Source of the DNA: Phyto melanocephala
Lineage: Eukaryota > Arthropoda > Insecta > Diptera > Rhinophoridae
Length of the DNA stretch: 64,000 bases
Direction of reading: 5' to 3'
NCBI GenBank assembly: GCA_941918925.1
Contig: OW799237.1
Location: forward strand, 54,858,997 to 54,922,996
The notes below the pieces were generated by a model, which was not told where the DNA came from, did no database searches, and was given only the letters and a program-made list of their open reading frames with translations. Positions 57,038 through 64,000 of the stretch are shown here, piece after piece (the stretch's first letter is position 1; the number at the start of each line of letters is the position of its first letter). The position numbers were made by a program, and so were the translations under genes.

Positions 57038-58871
57038 AGCTTAGTCTAGACGATATGTTGAATCAGCAAATTTGTGCTTAAAAATTTGTTACAAGTGCCA
57101 TCATATCGTGTAAACGCAAAATTTTTTCATCATACGTATGATTAACATCATTTGCTAACACTTTTTTAACAAGGCCATCAAATGTTTGTCGACGATTTCA
57201 ACAAATCGTGTAAACAGCATATTTTTAATGCTAGACAAATTTCCTACGTATGAAGACAGATTTGTTGTTTGTTGAAAAGCGTATTTCAGCTTTTCATCAT
57301 ATGGCAAATGTAGTATCATATAGAATTGTTGCAGTGTTGCCTAATTTGTTATATTCTTTGCTAGAATTTGTAAGTTATACATTAGTTATTTAGGCAAAAT
57401 GGTTGATGTGAATTTTTGATCACACTTTGATCGGTGATAAAGTATTGGATGTAAATATCATTTATTAAACACCTAGGCTTTTAGTTAATTAAATACGATA
57501 AGTTAGTTTCCTATATCATATATTCTTACCACAACGAGTTACACTAAAATTTTACCAACAGCAACCCCTTTTTTTGTTTGTTATTATCTTTTATATTATT
57601 ACTACTTTTGGCCTGCTCTAGCCATCAGCAAGATAGCGAAAGCAATAGATGACTGTTTCACAATTATTGTTTAGATTGGTGTTAACTTTAAAATTTCGAA
57701 AAGCATCAAAACATATAAAAAAGCGTTATTTTCAAAATTTTTAACTTTTTTATTTTATTTATTTCATAAAATTCTAAATTTCCGTGTAAAAATATAATAA
57801 GTAAATATAACAAGAAACATAAAGCCAAAATAAATTTTATATCACCCTTTAAATTATAATGCTATCAATATAAACATTACTATATGATTACTTATGAGAA
57901 TACTAACTACATCATGGTCAATTGTTATTTTGTAAAATTGTAAATTGTAAAAAATTTTTGCATATTAATATATTTTTTAGTTTCATTTCTCTTATAAACC
58001 ATATAAGATATCAAGAAATAAGTATGGGAATTAAATAATAATAAATAACATAAAATAATCAATAATAAATAACTAATGTTTATTATGGTTTTTAGTTGAA
58101 AAAATAATAAGCTAGCAATCTGCAATAATATAAACATTGTTTACTATCAATCCTTATTATTTTCGTAAATTCTACTTGCGATATTTTTTTTAAAATTTAG
58201 TATATAGAAAAAAAAAAACACCTGAATTTCAAAATTTTTTTGCAATAAAAAAGCACTAAAACATTGATAAAACTAATAAGTTGACAGCGCTGTTTCTTTT
58301 AACCATTTGTTTATTTTTGGTTTGGTCAGTACTTAACAGAATGTTGATTGAACAACAATGCATGATGTTATGTTCCGTGTTCTTGTATTTTGTAATTCCT
58401 AATTTTTAATTGTTAAATTTCTTGTTCTATATTAGTATTTTTAAATTTTACTCAGGTTTGAGTTTAATTAGAATTTTTTTCTTCACATAAAATTCGACTG
58501 TAATAATAAAAGATAAACCTTTTCAGATTATTCTTTTTATTATCACATACATAGATATAAATATAATTACCGCAAAAAAGGGTATTGTCAAATTTATTTG
58601 GCATATACAAATATATAAACAAATGTTAATACGAATTAACATACATAATTAAACGAAATTCAACATACCGTGTATACACAAAAATTGTATGATAACTCAT
58701 ATGTTGAAATATCATTTGTTGACGTATGATGAATTCAAAAAATTTTGTACTTTCAGCATATCGTGTAAACGACCATCATATTCAATATTCTAACAGAGAC
58801 ATTTGCTGTTATTTAAAGCAAATAAATATTAGCAAACATATGCTGATTCATCATACCGTCTAGACTAAGCT
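57038..58871. mobile_element. PIF/Harbinger-like non-autonomous TIR element, 1834 bp
   Basis: Ends AGCTTAGTCTAGACGATATG and, inverted, AGCTTAGTCTAGACGGTATG, both continuing TGAATCAGCA with one mismatch. TTA flanks it at 57035-57037 and 58872-58874. A subterminal motif ATCGTGTAAAC recurs near both ends (57104, 57208, 58760), like transposase-binding sites. There is no transposase gene; the interior is AT-rich. Confidence 0.82.
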
Positions 58872-58933
58872 TTACGTTGTACAACAAATCGTGTAATAGG
58901 CGCTTAAATATGCGACTAGTATTTTGGTGTATA

Positions 58934-59640
58934 CCAAGGCATATCCATAAGGTACTCGTATCCAATCAGTTGACTGTTTTTTTTTTTTATATATATATTT
59001 TATAAGCGTTACCAAGGCATATTCATACAGGTATATGCAACGGCGAGTTGATACAACAAAGCAACTTTTTACGGTTTTTTTTTGTCAAGGCCGATTCGTA
59101 TAACAGATATGGAACAGTTGTTTTCATAGGTTTAATTCAATAGAATTTTATTAAAAAAAAGGATATGTGTTTGTAAAGCACATTATAAATGGTGCAAGAA
59201 CAACAAATATACATAAAGTTGGTAAATTTATCATCAAAAAAGCACAATTAAGTTAAATGTTTAATTCGGAATCCAAAATCTATTTTTCCATTCCTGCATT
59301 AATAAATGGAATCAAGGAGAATTCAACAAATTAAGACATTGTGTTTCTCCATCATCATGTGCTGATAATTTCACCTGTATGAACTCGCCTCGAACGAAAT
59401 TTTTTTAATTTTATTATACAATAAATAATTCGCAATTTCAGTTGGCTTAAAATGTTTTAAAAAATACAAAACCATGAATAAAAAGTTTTCAATTTAAAAT
59501 TTTTTAACAATTATTCAAATTAGAGAAGAAAATAAAAAAATTGTGTGACATATTCCGGCATATATACAAAAACAAAATACATGTGTTTTTTAATGTTGTG
59601 TTTGTTGCCGCGATGCATATACCTTATGGATATGCCTTGG
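58934..59640. mobile_element. TIR element with 6-base target duplication, 707 bp
   Basis: Ends CCAAGGCATATCCATAAGGT and its exact reverse complement, flanked by TGTATA (58928-58933, 59641-59646). A second, slightly different copy of the end motif (CCAAGGCATATTCATACAGG) lies inside at 59011, followed by TATATGCAACGGCG, which matches the interior of the right end better than the outer left end does. There is no ORF. The family is unclear: 6 bases is not the duplication length of the common superfamilies. Confidence 0.75.
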
Positions 59641-59789
59641 TGTATACAGCGCTTACATATATTGACACATTTAAATAAAAATTAATAAACTTATGTATTG
59701 TTATATTTAGAAATGAATTTCGATGAAGTTGAGTAAGTTATTTTTTTTTTTGTAGAACAAGTAAGCAGACTAAACCGTACGTTAAACCA

Positions 59790-60660
59790 TTTCGTGACGT
59801 TTAGTCAAAATTATTTCCATGGCTAGAAAATGAAAACGACGGAAAAAGCAAAAAATGTACTCTCTGTAGAGTCCCAATAATTGATGGTGTTGCCCATATA
59901 AAGAGACATACCTCACGGGATGCTCACGTTAAAAATATAAATGTCACGAAAACTACCCCAAAAATTAATAATTTTTTGACCACCGCCGCCAAATGTCCTG
60001 TAGCAGAGGCGGCTAGAAAATTAGAAATAATGTTTAGTACATTTGTAGCTGAGTATAAAATATGGTTGGCAAAATGGAGTTTAAATTAAATTTAAAAATT
60101 TAGTGCCTTAATTATTTTCAAATAAGTGTATTTGCCACAGTCGGAATTTCGAACGAAATGGATAAATTTATAAGAGACATTAACTACTATTTTTGCAAAA
60201 GTGCTAGTCGCGGAGACGATTTTGTTAATTTCTAAAAATATTTCGGGGCAGATATTTATATTATATTTAAATATGCAACAACCAGATGGCTTTCACGGCA
60301 AGAAGTCGTTGACCGAATTGTGGAACAATGGTCGTCACTACAAAACTATTTTACCTAAGAAAATTTTGAGGCGGATGTCAGAAACGAAAAATTATTTCTT
60401 TCATCAGAATTCAAAAATTCTTCTTTTAAGTGACTTTTTTATTTATGCACTGCCATACAATATTGTGCCGGTGTTAATTTCTATGTGGGATTTTTCATAA
60501 ATCCCAATTTTTGTTATACTCATTGAGAGAATTCCAATATGTGGAGAGTAAGAAAACAAAAAAAACAAGTTTTCAAAAAAATCAAATTATATGTGATGGA
60601 CTGTTTATATACATACATACATATGTGTGCAAAAAAATATTACCAAGCGTGCTGCCCAGC
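59790..60660 (+). pseudogene. hAT transposase, N-terminal half (BED zinc finger)
   Basis: The translation gives WLENENDGKSKKCTLCRVPI and IKRHTSRDAHVKNI, a C-x2-C...H-x4-5-H BED-type zinc finger that binds element ends. After a gap: KYATTRWLSRQEVVDRIVEQ (60270-60335), the conserved TRWLS helix block of hAT catalytic domains, then WSSLQNYF. Frames change several times and stops occur. The second half lies beyond the Helitrons at 62940-63570. Confidence 0.72.
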
Positions 60661-60683
60661 AAACACGCAGGTTTGATTTCAAC

Positions 60684-60806
60684 TCTATATAAAAGTGAAA
60701 CTCTGTGTGTGTGTTAGCTATAGACTCCGAAACTGTAAAACCGATCGGACTCAAACTTTGGCAAGTTGTTGTACACATTCCAGGGAGTGTTTTGCTGTTT
60801 AAGTTG
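60684..60806 (+). mobile_element. Helitron 5' end fragment, plus strand
   Basis: TCTATATAAAAGTGAAACTC, TGTGTGTGTGTTAGCTATAG, ACTCCGAAACTGTAAAACCG and CATTCCAGGGAGTG match the start of 13504-14042. After GAGTGTTT it joins sequence in the opposite orientation. Confidence 0.75.
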
Positions 60807-61814
60807 CTACGCCTCTTAATGAATAAAAATGCATTCTGAATTTTAATTGAATATCAAGTGCAAAGAGTTAAACAATATAACTTTTTTAATGGGCGTGGCA
60901 CTGCCCACTTTTCTCATCAAGAACTTGTATAGTCATGACAACTCAATATGTGTGCAAAGTTTAAGAAAAATCGGTGAAGTTCAAGTAGCTGAAAATCATA
61001 ACTTTTTTTTAATGGGCGCGGCCCTTCCCACTTTTCTAATCACGAAATTATGTAGTCATGACAGCTCAATATGTGTGCAAAGTTTCAGAAAAATCGGTCC
61101 AGTGCAAGTACCTCAAAACTATAATTTTTTTATGGGCGTAGTCACGCCCACTTTTCTAATCACGAAATTATATAGTCATGACAGCTCAATATGTGTGTGC
61201 AATGTTTCAGGAAAATCGGTGAAGTTCAAGTAGCTGAAAATTATAACTTTTTTTTATAGGCGTGGCACTGCCCACATTTCTAATCACGAAATTGTAAGGT
61301 CATGACAGCTCAATATGTGTGCAAAGTTTCAAAAAAGTCAGTCCAGTCCAAGTAACTCAAAATTATATTTTTTTATGGGCGTGGCCCTGCCCACTTTTCT
61401 AATCACTAAATTGTAAGGCCATGACAGCTAAATATGTGTGCAAAGTTTCAGAAAAATCGGTCTAGTTGAAGTACCTCAAAAATATATTTTGTTTTTATGG
61501 GAGTGACCCTGCCCACTTTTCTAATCACAAAATTATATAGTCATGACAGCTCAATATGTGTGCAAAGTTTCACCTATAAACACTCCCTGGAATGTGTACA
61601 ACAACTTTCCAAAGTTTGAGTCCGATCGGTTTTACAGTTTCGGAGTCTATAGCTAACACACACACACACAGAGTTTCACTCTTATGGGCCATATTCATAA
61701 AAAATATTTTAGGTTTACTGAAGCCTTATTTGACAAATTTCTCTACAACATCTGTCAAATAAGCCTTTAATAAACCCAAAATATTTTTTATGAATACGGC
61801 CCTATATATATAGA
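60807..61814 (-). mobile_element. Helitron, minus strand, with tandem units
   Basis: The 3' side (GTTGCTACGCCTCTTAATGA on plus) lacks the extreme terminus; the 5' side reads, on minus, TCTATATATATAGG (61814 downward), then a MITE insert, then AGAGTGAAACTCTGTGTG. In between are about six units of about 120 bp, each with GGGCGTGGC(A/C)CTGCCCAC, ATCACGAAATTATATAGTCA and CAAAGTTTCAGAAAAATCGG. No gene; the ORFs here translate the repeat. Confidence 0.75.
61686..61802. repeat. Small palindromic MITE, copy 2
   Basis: 117 bp with ends GGGCCATATTCATAAAAAAT and, inverted, GGGCCGTATTCATAAAAAAT, then ATTTTAGGTTTA / ATTTTGGGTTTA. TAT lies on both sides. Sister of 8590-8696. Confidence 0.82.
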
Positions 61815-62919
61815 TTAGAAAAGCCCGGCGCGCGTTGCTACGCCCCTTTATGAATAAAAATGCATTCTGAATTTAAATTGAATTTCAAGTGCAAAAAGCT
61901 AAAAATTATAACTTTTTTTAACGGGTGTGGCACTTCCAACTTTTCTAATTACTAAACTGTATAGTAATGACAGCTCAATAGTGTGCAAAGTTTCAGAAAA
62001 ATTGGTGAAGTTCATGTAGCTGAAAATAATAATTTTTTATGGGCGTGACACTGCCCACTTTTCTAATCAAGAAATAGTAGTCATGACAACTCAATATGTG
62101 TGCAAAGTTTCACAAAAATCGGTCCGGAGCAAGTATCTCAAAATTATAACTTTTTTTATTGGAGTGGCCCTGCCCACTTTTCTAATCACGAAATTATATA
62201 GTCATGATGGCTCAATATGTGTGTGCAAAGTTTCAGAAAAATTGATCTAGTGCATGTAGCTACAAATTATAACTTATTTCTTATGGGCGTGGTACTGCCC
62301 ACTTTTCAAATCACTAAATTATATAATCATGAGAGCTCAATATGTATGTACAAGGTTTCAGGAAAATCGGTGAAGTTCAAGTAGCTGAAAATGATAACTT
62401 TTTTTATAGACGTGGCACTGCCCACTTTTCTAATCACAAAATTGTAATGTCATGACAGCTCATTATGTGTGCAAAGTTGCAGAAAAATCGGACCAGTGCA
62501 AGTACCACAAAATTATAACTTTTTTTATGGGCGTGGCCCTGCCCACTTTTCTGATTACGAAATTATATAGTCATGGCAGCTCAATGTGTGTGCAAAGTTT
62601 TAGAAAAATCGGTCCAATGGAAGTAGCTCAAAATTATAATTTGTTTATGGGCGTGGCCCCGCCCACTTCTTTAATCGCGAATTTATATAGTCATGAGAGT
62701 TCAATATGTGTGCAAAATTTCAGAAAAATCGGTCAAGTGGAAGTAGCTAAAAATGAGAACTAATTTTTATGGGCGTGGCCCCGCCCACTTTTTTCTACCC
62801 ACAAACACTCCCTGGAATTTATACAACAACTTGCCAAAGTTTTAGTCCGATCGGTTTTACAGTTTCGGAGTCTATAGCTAACACACACACACACAGAGTT
62901 TCACTTTTATATATATAGA
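61815..62919 (-). mobile_element. Helitron, minus strand, complete ends
   Basis: On the minus strand it starts TCTATATATATAAAAGTGAA, then ACTCTGTGTGTGTG, and ends GGGGCGTAGCAACGCG, CGCCGGGCTTTT, CTAA followed by T. CTAA fits the CTRR rule for Helitron 3' ends. Its 3' base touches the TC of the neighbouring minus-strand copy at 61814. Internally it has about seven 120-bp units as in that copy. Confidence 0.82.
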
Positions 62920-62939
62920 TATACTGAGTGCATCATAAT

Positions 62940-63570
62940 TATAGTCTTTGACTGAACATTATTAGCATGCTTAATTTAGAAGTGCAATCAGAAGATGCTG
63001 TAATGCACCTATTTTTACAAAGGCTAACTTTTTTGTTCCGTGAAATAGCACGTAATTTCATAAATAAAAATGTTTTGGATGAATGTGAGTGATATATCTA
63101 TCGTAGACCTTAACAAAATTCACATGCCCTTAGAAGAAATTTATTGCGGAACAGAAGTAGATTTTCATATTTCATAGAAAATGAAAAAAAAATTATATAA
63201 AATTTTGCGAAGTTTTAATGTGGTTCCATAAATTTACTCTTGAAAATATTGTTTCAGGTAAAATAAGTAGTATTGTACCTCTTCTAGTAAAAAAGTTCCC
63301 GAATGAAATTGCAAATTTGTACTTTTTAGCCGGCAGTAGATAATTTACAAAATGAGCTGAATATCCATATGTTTCCTGACATATGTTTCTGCAAATGTGG
63401 AAAGAGTTTTTTCTTTTCAAAATATAATTAAAACTAAGGAAAGAAACAGACTACATGTGCCAACATTACCAAGTCTCATACAAACAAAGGATTGGTTACG
63501 ATCGACAAATTTATGCTGTTATGATGTAAAAATTCCAAATAGCTTATTAACTAAACAAATAAGTGCCTGA
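62940..63570 (+). pseudogene. hAT transposase, C-terminal half
   Basis: The end of the gene is clear in one frame (63385-63570): VSANVERVFSFQNIIKTKER, NRLHVPTLPSLIQTKDWLRS, ending KQISA and a stop. ERVFS...IKTKERNRL is the hAT C-terminal dimerisation region. Upstream, PNEIANLYFLAGSR is in another frame. The part between 62940 and 63290 is too decayed to read. It is the continuation of 59790-60660. Confidence 0.75.
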
Positions 63571-64000
63571 TTTTGATCTCATATATTTATAAGACTTTTA
63601 TGTACCTTATTATTTTATTCATACATTTAATGTGTGACAGCAGACTTCACGGCTTCAAATGCTGCTCTGAAGTCAGCTTCATAGTTATTTTGAAGACAGC
63701 ACCAACATAATAATCAGCTGATGTGTATTTTAGCAATACAAATTTCAGGGATGCCGCATATATATTTTATAATGAATAAAATTAAAGTTATTGATAAAAA
63801 AAAATGTAATAATATCACGAAAAACTATAAAAACACATAAATTTATTTCTTTATTGTATTTTTGTAATGTTCTTTTATGTTTAATATTAAAAATAAGTTT
63901 TTGTTATTTTTTTCCAAATTAATATATATAATGGCAACACTATATTTGTTCAATTCTGCCCGTCAAAATAGAAAATAGCCTAAGTTGCCAGCAGCAGCAA
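63571..64000. other. AT-rich stretch after the hAT relic
   Basis: No gene seen. The right end of the hAT element should lie here, but I could not pair it with a left terminal repeat. Confidence 0.4.

Noticed and set aside
60847..62763. ORFs with repeated SSICVQSFRKIG
   Set aside because: Translation of the 120-bp Helitron units, not a repeat protein.

Overview
This window reads as insect chromosomal DNA, most likely from a higher fly (Diptera, Schizophora, probably a calyptrate). It is very AT-rich and has no operon-like gene packing. One recognisable host gene fragment is present: a cytosolic sulfotransferase exon on the minus strand at 41528-41866, ending in a splice donor. Almost everything else is mobile DNA: non-LTR retrotransposons of the R1, jockey-like and CR1-like types, an LTR retrotransposon of the 412/mdg1 type, Helitrons, DINE-1/Helentron-like short elements carrying GTCY-type cores, Tc1/mariner elements of two classes (DD41D and DD37E by my count), hAT and probable Tnp2/CACTA-type transposase relics, several TIR elements with TTA/TAA target duplications, and two copies of a tRNA-derived SINE. 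The fly assignment is inference from this repertoire.

Layout. 1-4066: TIR elements, a jockey-like endonuclease scrap, a minus-strand SINE and a CR1-like relic. 4067-6015: a DD41D transposon broken into that relic, giving an in-frame transposase-reverse transcriptase fusion ORF. 6062-9083: a minus-strand Helitron hosting a Harbinger-like TIR element. 9095-18680: an R1-clade element whose ORF1 is split by a jockey-like element (10573-15610), itself split by a block of Helitrons (12007-14042). 18680-23942: GATA microsatellite, fragments, a decayed Tnp2-like transposase and a SINE with perfect target duplication. 23943-31655: a DINE-1-like element split by a complete LTR retrotransposon (24305-31516), which is split by another DINE-1-like element. 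32582-33191: a TTA-flanked TIR element. 33305-41115: a minus-strand CR1-like element split by a 3.9-kb Helitron with a 118-bp minisatellite. 41528-42220: sulfotransferase exon and possible promoter. 42222-44362: DINE-1-like copies, one holding a fold-back DD41D derivative. 44363-52075: AT-rich DNA, small elements, a GTAT microsatellite and a DD37E transposon nested in a DINE-1-like element. 52200-55006: a decayed multicopy gene family with a recognisable intron, and a deleted non-LTR relic. 55059-64000: more TIR elements and a hAT pseudogene split by a Helitron cluster.

How it fits together. The elements do not form a pathway; they form a record of serial insertion. In several places the host reading frame or sequence rejoins across the insert, which fixes insertion points to the base and gives relative ages. 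Nearly all coding relics are visibly broken by stops, frameshifts or lost catalytic residues. The best preserved proteins are the two DD41D transposases, the CR1-like reverse transcriptase and the sulfotransferase exon. I found no convincing new enzymatic or defence system. The most unusual objects are the transposase-RT fusion ORF, the fold-back transposon and the repeat-bearing Helitrons.
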